Shown: piece after piece, positions 52,560-60,115 of the stretch
Layout of the letters: every line of letters begins with the position of its first letter
Position numbering within the stretch: the stretch's first letter is position 1
Source of the DNA: B10-G9 sp963712165
GTDB taxonomy: Bacteria; Chloroflexota; Anaerolineae; Anaerolineales; UBA11858
Assembly: GCA_963712165.1 (NCBI GenBank)
Contig: CAVQGY010000003.1
Span: forward strand, 62,001-126,000
Direction of reading: 5' to 3'
Length of the DNA: 64,000 bases
The notes under the pieces: generated by a model
Databases searched by the model: none
What the model was told of the DNA's origin: nothing
Seen by the model: only the letters and a program-made list of their open reading frames with translations
Position numbers and translations under genes: made by a program

Positions 52560-52940
52560 ATGCGACACAAGGTAGCAGGAAAAAAATTAGGACGAACTTC
52601 CGGTCAACGAGCAGCTCTGAGACGCACTATGATCAAGCAATTATTTGAGCACGAACGCATCCAGACTACCCGTGGGAAAGCAGAATTCATCCGGCAGCCT
52701 GCCGAAAAACTCATCACCCTGGCCAAACGGGCCCAGAATGATGATGAAGCCGGCCAGGTGCATGCCCGCAGGATCGCGGCTTCCCGACTGGATAATGACA
52801 AGGAAATCGTCCGGAAATTATTTGATGAATTAGCTCCACGCTACACTAACCGGCCGGGCGGCTATACTCGTATGTTCAAGTTGCCCCCCAGGACCAGCGA
52901 TGCTGCTGAAATGGTTGTTCTGGAGCTGGTGGAAGAGTAG
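52560..52940 (+). CDS. rplQ: 50S ribosomal protein L17
   Basis: Large-subunit protein at the tunnel exit, 126 residues. MRHKVAGKKLGRTSGQRAAL is diagnostic. GGAGTAGGG precedes the ATG, overlapping the end of rpoA. Confidence 0.96.
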   Translation: MRHKVAGKKLGRTSGQRAALRRTMIKQLFEHERIQTTRGKAEFIRQPAEKLITLAKRAQNDDEAGQVHARRIAASRLDNDKEIVRKLFDELAPRYTNRPGGYTRMFKLPPRTSDAAEMVVLELVEE

Positions 52941-52960
52941 AGGGACTGCCTGTTCGGCTG

Positions 52961-53704
52961 ATGAGCGAACGCTTTCGGGTTCAACTGGCTTATGATGGCA
53001 CGGACTTTTCAGGCTCCCAGTACCAATTGGAGCAGCGGACAGTCCAGGGTGAACTTGAGGGAGCGTTAACCAAAATTGGCTGGCAGGGACCCAGAGTATT
53101 AATCGCCGGCAGAACGGATGCCGGTGTGCATGCTGAAGGACAGGTGGCCACGTTCGATCTGGACTGGGGTCACACAGAACAAGAGTTAGAAAGGGCATTA
53201 AACGCAGTACTACCACCAGACATCGCGGCGAAAAAGGTCCAGAGGACAAGGGAAGATTTCCACCCCCGGTATCAGGCCCTGTCCAGGAAATATCAGTACA
53301 GGATCTTGAGCAGCCCCGAAAGAGATCCTCTCCAGGAACGCTACTGCTGGAGGGTTTGGCCCGAACTGGATAGGCGTTTGATGCAAAAGGAGTCCCGCTT
53401 TTTATTGGGCAGTCATGATTTTGGAGCCCTGGGGACACCCCATAAGCCTGGGGACAGCACGATAAGAGAGATCAAGCGTGCTCGCTGGCTTAAGGAAGGA
53501 AACGGCCTGGTTTTTGAGATAGTGGGCAATGCTTTCCTTTATCATATGGTCCGGCGGATTGTGATGGCCCTGGTAAAGATCGGGGAGCACAAGGAACCGG
53601 CCGGCGGGATCAAGGACTACCTGGAAAATCCAAATGGTCCTCCCGCACAGGGTTTGGCGCCAGCCCGGGGATTATCCCTGGTGAAGGTGGAATATAGAGA
53701 TTGA
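52961..53704 (+). CDS. truA: tRNA pseudouridine(38-40) synthase
   Basis: Makes pseudouridine at positions 38-40 of tRNA anticodon stems. The 247 residues include the catalytic aspartate motif GRTDAGVHAEGQVATFD, KKYQYRI-like SRKYQYRIL, and a C-terminal FLYHMVRRIV motif. The conserved rplQ-truA-rplM-rpsI order is followed. No strong ribosome site is visible. Confidence 0.96.
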   Translation: MSERFRVQLAYDGTDFSGSQYQLEQRTVQGELEGALTKIGWQGPRVLIAGRTDAGVHAEGQVATFDLDWGHTEQELERALNAVLPPDIAAKKVQRTREDFHPRYQALSRKYQYRILSSPERDPLQERYCWRVWPELDRRLMQKESRFLLGSHDFGALGTPHKPGDSTIREIKRARWLKEGNGLVFEIVGNAFLYHMVRRIVMALVKIGEHKEPAGGIKDYLENPNGPPAQGLAPARGLSLVKVEYRD

Positions 53705-53754
53705 TAAACCGGTTTTAACGGGCAGTCAATTATAACTAAGTGGAGTACAAGATT

Positions 53755-54201
53755 GTGAAGAAAACATTTTATCCAAAATCTGAAGATATTACCAGGAAAT
53801 GGGTGCTGGTTGACGCCGATGGTAAGAACCTGGGGCGTCTAGCCACCGTAATTTCCAAACTGATCCTTGGCAAACATAAAGCAGAATACACCCCCGGTGT
53901 TGACACGGGCGATTTTGTGGTTGTCATAAACGCGGAAAAATTTCAAGTCACCGGCAATAAGATGGATGACAAATACTATTACCGCGAGTCCAAATATCAG
54001 GGTGGTCTGAAGAAGACCACACTCCGGAATCAACTCGAAAAACGACCTGAGTACGTGATCGAACATGCGGTTAAAGGCATGCTTCCTCACACTCGCCTGG
54101 GTCGCCAGCTAAACAAGAAACTCAAGGTTTATGCCGGACCGGAGCATCCCCATCATGCACAGAAACCTGTTCCAGTTGAGGAATTGTATCCAAATCTGTA
54201 A
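53755..54201 (+). CDS. rplM: 50S ribosomal protein L13
   Basis: Early assembly large-subunit protein, 148 residues. I choose the GTG at 53755, giving a product that begins KKTFYPKSEDITRKW after the initiator, as the family does, with GGAG about ten bases upstream. A GTG at 53740 would add five residues. Confidence 0.95.
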   Translation: MKKTFYPKSEDITRKWVLVDADGKNLGRLATVISKLILGKHKAEYTPGVDTGDFVVVINAEKFQVTGNKMDDKYYYRESKYQGGLKKTTLRNQLEKRPEYVIEHAVKGMLPHTRLGRQLNKKLKVYAGPEHPHHAQKPVPVEELYPNL

Positions 54202-54247
54202 ATCAAAAACCCTGGGACACCAGGAATGAAAGTTGGAGGAGTTTTTC

Positions 54248-54637
54248 ATGGCAGAGTATTTTGAAGGCGTCGGACGCCGAAAATCAGCCACCGCTCGCGT
54301 GCGGATTACCAAAGGGTCCGGCAAATTTATCATCAACGAGAAGACCCTGGAAGAATATTTCCCGACAGAACGGGATAATAAAACCGTTACTGCTGCGCTG
54401 GACATTCTTGGCAGTCGGTCCAATTTTGATATCAGCGTGCTCGTCAAGGGCGGTGGTGTCATCGGTCAGGCAGACTCCGTCAGCTTGGGTTTATCCCGAG
54501 CGATCCTGAAAATGGATCCAGAACTGCGGATGGATCTCAGCCACGCCGGTCTCCTTTCCAGAGATGCCCGCGAAAAAGAGCGCAAGAAACCTGGTCTTAA
54601 AGGCGCCCGTAAAGCCCCGACCTACACCAAGCGTTAA
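54248..54637 (+). CDS. rpsI: 30S ribosomal protein S9
   Basis: Head protein whose C-terminal tail touches the P-site tRNA, 129 residues. It begins MAEYFEGVGRRKSATARVRI after TTGGAGGAG and ends with KGARKAPTYTKR, the conserved basic tail. A start at 54233 lies upstream of the ribosome site. Confidence 0.96.
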   Translation: MAEYFEGVGRRKSATARVRITKGSGKFIINEKTLEEYFPTERDNKTVTAALDILGSRSNFDISVLVKGGGVIGQADSVSLGLSRAILKMDPELRMDLSHAGLLSRDAREKERKKPGLKGARKAPTYTKR

Positions 54638-54682
54638 CAACCACTTGTAGATCAGGCTGGTACTCTGATTAACAAACCAAGG

Positions 54683-54725
54683 CGGAGAGCACCCGGCAGG
54701 AAATGGTGTTCTCCGTTTTGTTGTT
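54683..54725 (+). terminator. Terminator of the ribosomal-protein cluster
   Basis: An 11-bp stem (54683-54693 with 54705-54715, one G-U) is followed by TTTTGTTGTTT. It closes the ribosomal-protein run 45 bases after rpsI. Confidence 0.8.
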
Positions 54726-54744
54726 TGAAAAGGAAAAGGCGTAT

Positions 54745-56214
54745 ATGGGAGAGAACAGGATCAGGCCTGAAATCATTATTCTGGGACTCGGTCCCGGGGA
54801 TTATGACTTATTAACTGTTAAAGCTGCTGCTGTATTGGAAGGGGCTGAAGAGATCTATCTTCGAACAGCAGATCATCCCACTGTGGCAGGCCTTCCAAAA
54901 GACCTCAGAACCCATTCATTTGACTGGATTTACGAAGAAGAGGCTGACTTTCATGCTGTATACCAGAGGATTGCAGAGGAAGTGATCAATCTAGCTCAGA
55001 CACGGCCCCCTGTGGTCTACGCTGTGCCAGGTGATCCCTTTATCGCCGAGGACACCCCGGGCCTGATCCTTGAAAAAGCCCGTCAAGCCAACCTCACCGT
55101 AGAAATAATACCTGGAGTGAGTTTCCTCGAGCCATCCTTCGCGGCTCTGGAGAGCGATCCCCTGCCACAACTGGCTATTGTCGATGCCCTCGAGCTGGCC
55201 TCAGCCCATTACTCCTCCTTCCCTCCGGACCAGCCAGCTCTGATCGTTCAGCTTTATTCCAGCCAGATAGCTTCTGATCTAAAACTTACTCTGATGGCAG
55301 TCTACCCTGATGAGCATCCGGTTACACTGATCCACCAGGCTGGAACGCCGGATCTGACCCTGGAAAAGATCCCTCTCTACCAGGTGGATCGAAGTTCATC
55401 GATTGGAAACCGGACAGCATTATACTTGCCGCCCTTGGTACCGGGTTCTTCAATGGAATCCTTTTTAGAACTCATTGCCCACCTTCGGTCACCAGAAGGC
55501 TGCCCCTGGGACCGGGAACAGGATCACCAGAGTCTACGACCCAATTTACTTGAAGAGACTTATGAAGCGCTGGAAGCGATTGATAAAGATGATCCAGCTG
55601 CCATGCAGGAAGAGTTCGGTGATCTGCTTCTTCAGATCGTCCTCCATGCCCAGATCGCCAGTGAATACGGCGAATTCAACATGAGTGATGTCATCCGGGG
55701 TATTTATACTAAATTGGTCCAGCGCCACCCCCATGTATTTACGGACCTGGATTTAGGCGAAGCAGGTTCGGTAATCAAGAATTGGGAAGCTATCAAAGCC
55801 CGGGAGCGAGAGGAGAATGGCGAACGGGAGAAGAGCATGCTGGATGGCGTGCCTGGTTCGCTTCCTGCTTTGACCCAGGCGGAAACCTATCAGAAGCGGG
55901 CCGCCAGGGTGGGATTTGATTGGGAGGATCTGGAAGGTGTGTTAGCCAAGATCCCTGAGGAGGTTGATGAGCTCCGGGAAAGTGACGATGAGTCGAGGCA
56001 AGCCCAGGAGATCGGAGACCTTCTGTTTTCAGTGGTGAATGTGGCCCGCTGGTTGGAAGTCGATGCGGAAAGCGCCCTGAGGGGTGCCAATCAACGATTC
56101 AAAGAGCGGTTCGCATATATAGAAAAAAAAGCCCGCGCCGGAGGGCGCGAGCTGTCTGAGATGACGCTGGAAGAGTTGGATTCACTCTGGGAGGAATCTA
56201 AAACCTCACGTTAA
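54745..56214 (+). CDS. TP-methylase/MazG fusion protein (YabN-like)
   Basis: A 489-residue fusion. Residues 1-230 form a tetrapyrrole-methylase-like domain (IILGLGPGDYDLLTVKAAAV, AVPGDPFIAED). Residues 245-489 form a MazG nucleoside-triphosphate pyrophosphohydrolase with two modules; metal-binding EETYEAL and EEFGDLLLQ motifs and GCPWDREQDHQSL are intact. I choose the ATG at 54745 with AAAGGAAAAGG upstream, because an earlier ATG at 54703 falls inside the terminator stem. It likely cleans non-canonical NTPs. Confidence 0.92.
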   Translation: MGENRIRPEIIILGLGPGDYDLLTVKAAAVLEGAEEIYLRTADHPTVAGLPKDLRTHSFDWIYEEEADFHAVYQRIAEEVINLAQTRPPVVYAVPGDPFIAEDTPGLILEKARQANLTVEIIPGVSFLEPSFAALESDPLPQLAIVDALELASAHYSSFPPDQPALIVQLYSSQIASDLKLTLMAVYPDEHPVTLIHQAGTPDLTLEKIPLYQVDRSSSIGNRTALYLPPLVPGSSMESFLELIAHLRSPEGCPWDREQDHQSLRPNLLEETYEALEAIDKDDPAAMQEEFGDLLLQIVLHAQIASEYGEFNMSDVIRGIYTKLVQRHPHVFTDLDLGEAGSVIKNWEAIKAREREENGEREKSMLDGVPGSLPALTQAETYQKRAARVGFDWEDLEGVLAKIPEEVDELRESDDESRQAQEIGDLLFSVVNVARWLEVDAESALRGANQRFKERFAYIEKKARAGGRELSEMTLEELDSLWEESKTSR

Positions 56215-56215
56215 A

Positions 56216-56593
56216 TTAACTTGCTTTCTCTTCTGTATTCTGGGACTGGACAAATAACAGCCCGATCAGAAAATAGGGCAGGCCACTGATCGCCACAGCC
56301 ATCAAGGGATCTTGCGAGGCAGAAAAATAGGCGAGGATGGACAAGAACAGGCTGCTGATGATCGTGAATTTGCCACCTGAGAGGGGATCGATCCAGGCAT
56401 ACACAGCGGCCACTGAGGAGCTGAAAACCAACAGGAACAGAAGGGAGCCTTCCAGGGTAAGCCGGAAGGCGTCCCCTTCACTTTCCTTGATGGCATTGAG
56501 GATCAAACTTACTATCCAGAATCCGCTGACGATTAAACCGCCAATTCTGGCGCCCCACATTAAGATTCGTCCTTGCTTCTCAGATTCACTCAT
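56216..56593 (-). CDS. Small membrane protein of unknown function
   Basis: A 125-residue protein with four hydrophobic stretches (about 13-32, 45-66, 73-93 and 96-114) and no recognisable domain. The ribosome site is weak. It lies 20 bases downstream of the AIM24 gene on the same strand and may share its transcript. It converges with the MazG gene with one base between the stops. Confidence 0.6.
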   Translation of the reverse strand: MSESEKQGRILMWGARIGGLIVSGFWIVSLILNAIKESEGDAFRLTLEGSLLFLLVFSSSVAAVYAWIDPLSGGKFTIISSLFLSILAYFSASQDPLMAVAISGLPYFLIGLLFVQSQNTEEKAS

Positions 56594-56613
56594 AGCTTGG
56601 AAATATCCTTATC

Positions 56614-57378
56614 TTATAGTCCGCTGATGATATCACCCAGGATCTTACCGCCGAGTCCGGCCGCGCCCTTGGTTTCGCCAACGTTGTGCAGGTTGGCCGC
56701 CACAGCGATACGGTCAGCGAGCCTTGAAAGGGGCAGACTCTGCAGATAGACCTTGCCAGGCCCGGTCAATTTGGCCAGGAAGAGTCCTTCACCGCCGAAA
56801 AGGGCATTGGTGAATCCGCCCACGAATTCGATATCATAATCCACAGATGGCGAAAAAGCCACCAGGCAGCCGGTGTCGACGCTAAGTGCTTCACCTGCGC
56901 CGAGGTCCTTTTCTATGATGGTTCCGCCGGCATGGGCAAATGCCAAACCATCACCTACCAGGCGCTGAAGGATAAATCCCTCCCCGCCGAAGAGTCCGGC
57001 ACCGATCTTCTTGCTGAAGGCTATCTCGATCTCGATTCCTCTGGCAGCGCATAGGAAGCTGTCCTTCTGGCAGATGAAGGTCCCTCCCAGTGCTGTCATG
57101 TCGAGGGGGATGATCTTGCCTGGATAGGGAGCGGCAAAAGCCACCTTCTTGAGCTCGCTGGCCGTGTTGAGGAATGTGGTGATAAAGAAGCTTTCTCCAG
57201 TGAAAACCCGCTGCACACCTTTGAAGATCCCTCCGTCGGTGCCAGTCTGCATTTGAATGCCCTTTTCCATGTAGAGCATTGTGCCAGCCTCGGCTCGAAT
57301 GCCTTCATCCGGATCAAGCATGATCTCCACCATTTGCAGATCGTCTCCATAAATAGTAAATTCAACAATATCCGCCAT
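56614..57378 (-). CDS. AIM24 family protein (TIGR00266/DUF124)
   Basis: A 254-residue beta-rich soluble protein of the AIM24 family, whose biochemical role in bacteria is not settled. The pattern VEIMLDPDEGIRAEAGTMLY, RVFTGESFFITTFLNT and FGGEGFILQRLVGDGLAFAH is characteristic. A GAGGAGAG site precedes the ATG. Glycine-rich turns (SVDTGCLVAFSPSVDYDIEF) mark the repeated strands. It lies upstream of the small membrane protein. Confidence 0.88.
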   Translation of the reverse strand: MADIVEFTIYGDDLQMVEIMLDPDEGIRAEAGTMLYMEKGIQMQTGTDGGIFKGVQRVFTGESFFITTFLNTASELKKVAFAAPYPGKIIPLDMTALGGTFICQKDSFLCAARGIEIEIAFSKKIGAGLFGGEGFILQRLVGDGLAFAHAGGTIIEKDLGAGEALSVDTGCLVAFSPSVDYDIEFVGGFTNALFGGEGLFLAKLTGPGKVYLQSLPLSRLADRIAVAANLHNVGETKGAAGLGGKILGDIISGL

Positions 57379-57485
57379 TTTTCTCTCCTCTTACCTGGGT
57401 CTAGAAATAGGCCTTCTCTGAGATTTTACTATATTATATATATACAGGTCTGGGTAAGTTAATATTTTTGTTATGTGGAAAATAG

Positions 57486-57512
57486 AAAAACCCCGACAAG
57501 GTTATCGGGGTT
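57486..57512 (-). terminator. Terminator of the tRNA-Gln gene
   Basis: On the minus strand AACCCCGA pairs with TCGGGGTT (8-base loop), followed by TTTTT. It starts 6 bases after the tRNA 3' end. Confidence 0.85.
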
Positions 57513-57517
57513 GTAAG

Positions 57518-57588
57518 CTGGGGGCCAGGGATTCGAACCCCGACTTACGGTTCCAGAGACCGCTGTCCTACCGTTAGACGAGCCCCCA
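57518..57588 (-). tRNA. tRNA-Gln (anticodon CUG)
   Basis: A 71-base cloverleaf on the minus strand. The acceptor stem is TGGGGGC with GCCCCCA. The anticodon stem GCGGT/ACCGT (one G-U) holds the loop CTCTGGA, so the anticodon is CUG, reading CAG. The T-arm has the GGTTCGAATCC motif. CCA is not encoded. It is flanked by its own promoter and terminator and lies divergent from glnS, the gene for its cognate synthetase. Confidence 0.93.
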
Positions 57589-57599
57589 CCAGCCAAGGC

Positions 57600-57628
57600 A
57601 TTTTATCATTTACGGGAGTCCCCGTCAA
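57600..57628 (-). promoter_or_regulatory. Promoter of the tRNA-Gln gene
   Basis: On the minus strand TTGACG (57628-57623) and TAAAAT (57605-57600) are exactly 17 bases apart and lie 12 bases upstream of the tRNA 5' end, giving a very short 5' leader. Confidence 0.75.
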
Positions 57629-57738
57629 TTCATTCTGGCCAGGAAGGGAAAGAAAGGCCGACTTTCAGCGCGGGAATGGTAAAATTTGGAAATAGCTTCC
57701 CCCGGAGATCTCAAATTCCCCGGGTTAAGGAGAATTTT

Positions 57739-59418
57739 ATGCCTGAAGATAATGAACGCTCAGATTTTATCCGTGACATGATCAAGGATGACCTGTCCTC
57801 AGGGCGTTTCGACCGGGTCCAGACCCGCTTTCCACCTGAACCCAACGGCTATCTGCATATTGGTCATGTCAAGGCCATTGCCCTGGATTTTGGTATAGCG
57901 GAGCAGTTTGGGGGGATCTGCAGCCTGCGTTTTGATGATACTAATCCAGCCAAGGAAGAGGAAGAATACGTCGAAGCGATCATGGAGGATATCAAGTGGC
58001 TGGGCTATGATTGGGAAGACCGGCTCTATTTTGCTTCGGATTATTTTGAACAGCTTTATGATTATGCATTGGAAATGATCCGCGAGGGCAAGGCTTATAT
58101 GGACGATCTCAGTCCGGAGGAGATCCGTGAGTACCGGGGCACCCTGACCGAACCTGGAAAAAACAGCCCCTGGAGAGAGCGTTCCGTAGAGGAAAATCTG
58201 GATCTGTTCCAGCGCATGCGGGCCGGGGAATACCAAAACGGAGAAAAGACCCTGCGAGCCAAGATCGATATGGCTCACCCCCATATAAACATGCGCGATC
58301 CGGTGATGTACCGTATCCTGCATCAGGAACATCACCGTACAGGAACGGACTGGGTCATCTATCCCATGTATGACTGGGCTCATGGGCAGTCCGACTCGAT
58401 CGAGGGTGTGACCCATTCGCTGTGTTCGATCGAATACAAGAACCACCGCATCCTGTATGACTGGTTCCTGGATGAGTTGGGTATTTTCCACCCGCAGCAA
58501 ATCGAGTTCGCCCGTTTTAATATGACCTACACGGTGATGAGCAAACGCAGGCTGGTCCAGATCGTCAAGGACGGCTATGTCAAGGGCTGGGATGATCCCC
58601 GGATGATCACTCTGGCGGGTATGCGGCGTGCTGGGATCACCCCCGAAGCCATCCGGGCCTTTATCGACCACATTGGCGCAGGGGTATCGTTGAGCACTAT
58701 CCAGCATAGTAAATTCGACCACTTTGTGCGGGATGATCTTAACAAACACTCGGCCCGTGTCAATGGAGTCCTGAGGCCGCTTAAGCTGGTATTGACCAAT
58801 TATCCTGAGGGCAAAGTGGAAATGATGGAATTTCCCAATCATCCAGATTATCCTGAACGTGGGACACGTGAAGTGCCTTTCTCGCGTGAGTTGTATATCG
58901 AGCAGGATGATTTCCGAGAGGATCCGCCCAAGAAGTTCTGGCGCCTGGCGCCATGCCGGGAAGTTCGCTTACGCTATGGCTACCTGGTGACCTGCACGGA
59001 TGTCGTAAAAGACGAGAGGGGAGAGGTGGTTGAAGTACTCTGCACAGTGGATCATGAGTCCAGGGGTGGCAATGCCCCCGATGGACGGGCTGTGAAAGGC
59101 ACGCTGCACTGGGTCAGTGCTGGGGAAGCCCTGGAAGCCGAGGTCCGCCTCTATGACCGGCTCTTCACCCATCCATTCCCGATGGAAGCCGAGGGAGATT
59201 TTACTGACTATATCAACCCGGATTCCCTGGAAGTGATCGAAAATGCCAAGATCGAACCCAGCCTTGGGACATCAAAGGTTGGAGATAGGTTCCAGTTCGA
59301 GAGGGTAGGTTACTTCTGTGTTGACCCGGATTCGACTCCTGAGAAGCTGGTCTTCAATCGCACAATTGCCCTGAGGGATAGCTGGGCTAAGATCGAGGGC
59401 CAGCACGAGAGTAAGTAG
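57739..59418 (+). CDS. glnS: Glutaminyl-tRNA synthetase
   Basis: Charges tRNA-Gln directly with glutamine. The 559 residues carry FPPEPNGYLHIGH (HIGH at 40-43), the GlnRS-type segment YDWAHGQSDSIEGVTHSLCS, the MSK signature VMSKRRL at about 266-272, and the C-terminal anticodon-binding beta-barrels. The ATG at 57739 has TAAGGAG. The upstream frame to 57676 has no ribosome site. Bacteria with only the GatCAB route lack this gene, so its presence next to tRNA-Gln points to direct charging. Confidence 0.96.
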   Translation: MPEDNERSDFIRDMIKDDLSSGRFDRVQTRFPPEPNGYLHIGHVKAIALDFGIAEQFGGICSLRFDDTNPAKEEEEYVEAIMEDIKWLGYDWEDRLYFASDYFEQLYDYALEMIREGKAYMDDLSPEEIREYRGTLTEPGKNSPWRERSVEENLDLFQRMRAGEYQNGEKTLRAKIDMAHPHINMRDPVMYRILHQEHHRTGTDWVIYPMYDWAHGQSDSIEGVTHSLCSIEYKNHRILYDWFLDELGIFHPQQIEFARFNMTYTVMSKRRLVQIVKDGYVKGWDDPRMITLAGMRRAGITPEAIRAFIDHIGAGVSLSTIQHSKFDHFVRDDLNKHSARVNGVLRPLKLVLTNYPEGKVEMMEFPNHPDYPERGTREVPFSRELYIEQDDFREDPPKKFWRLAPCREVRLRYGYLVTCTDVVKDERGEVVEVLCTVDHESRGGNAPDGRAVKGTLHWVSAGEALEAEVRLYDRLFTHPFPMEAEGDFTDYINPDSLEVIENAKIEPSLGTSKVGDRFQFERVGYFCVDPDSTPEKLVFNRTIALRDSWAKIEGQHESK

Positions 59419-59454
59419 TGAATAGTAAGTAGGCAAAGTGTGAGAGAGAAAATT

Positions 59455-59485
59455 GCCCCGGGAGAGATCCCGGGGCTTGTTATTT
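59455..59485 (+). terminator. Terminator of glnS
   Basis: A perfect 9-bp GC-rich stem (GCCCCGGGA with TCCCGGGGC, GAGA loop) followed by TTGTTATTT. It lies 36 bases after the glnS stop. Confidence 0.85.
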
Positions 59486-59553
59486 ATGATCAGGTTTAGG
59501 ATTTGATGTCGATTGTAGGGAATATTGAGTACATCCACCAGCTCTTTTCCAGT

Positions 59554-59937
59554 TTATTTCCGGGAAAGCCGTTCAACTGCTTTGGCCGCGTACAAACGCA
59601 CAACCTGAAAGCTATCAGCCTGGCTGACCCGGATCAGGACCGGTACGGCCCGGGGGTCTGCGATTAGTTCAAGAGCCTGGATGATAGCACAGCGCACCAT
59701 CCAGAATTGATCCTGCTGCAAAACGCTTAATAAATCCGCGACGGCTGCAGGGTTTCTCAGATTTCCCAGGTTTTTGGCTGCCGCCTGGCGATTTCCCCAG
59801 GGTGTTTCGGGTGATAGATCAGCCAGATTTTTTGTAACTTCGGGATCCGCTTTGGCCTGGACGACAGGGGAGATCTGGGGGCAAATTTCGAAGATACGCT
59901 CTTTTTGATTGATACTTTTTGTGGTTGTGACTAACAT
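59554..59937 (-). CDS. HEAT-repeat protein
   Basis: A 127-residue helical repeat protein. Two or three HEAT/PBS-lyase-type repeats are visible (WGNRQAAAKNLGNLRNPAAV, then MVRCAIIQALELIADPRAVP, then QVVRLYAAKAVERLS). No enzymatic motif. I choose the ATG at 59937 with GGAGG upstream over one at 60000. It faces away from the LuxR-type regulator and converges with glnS. Confidence 0.75.
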   Translation of the reverse strand: MLVTTTKSINQKERIFEICPQISPVVQAKADPEVTKNLADLSPETPWGNRQAAAKNLGNLRNPAAVADLLSVLQQDQFWMVRCAIIQALELIADPRAVPVLIRVSQADSFQVVRLYAAKAVERLSRK

Positions 59938-60115
59938 TTTTCCTCCTTCTGCTGCATCTATGTTTAAGTCTGCAGCAGGGTTGAATCCACTATAAAACAC
60001 ACACTGCGCTGCGTCAGCCCCCTAAAAGTAGGTAAAAAGTAGGGAATTCATGTAGAATGAAGGGAAGAATGATCGAATTGCCTGAAATACCATAAGAATC
60101 TTTGGATAAAAGCCT

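Noticed and set aside
54703..54744. Earlier ATG for the TP-methylase/MazG gene
   Set aside because: It lies in the stem of the ribosomal-cluster terminator and has no ribosome site.
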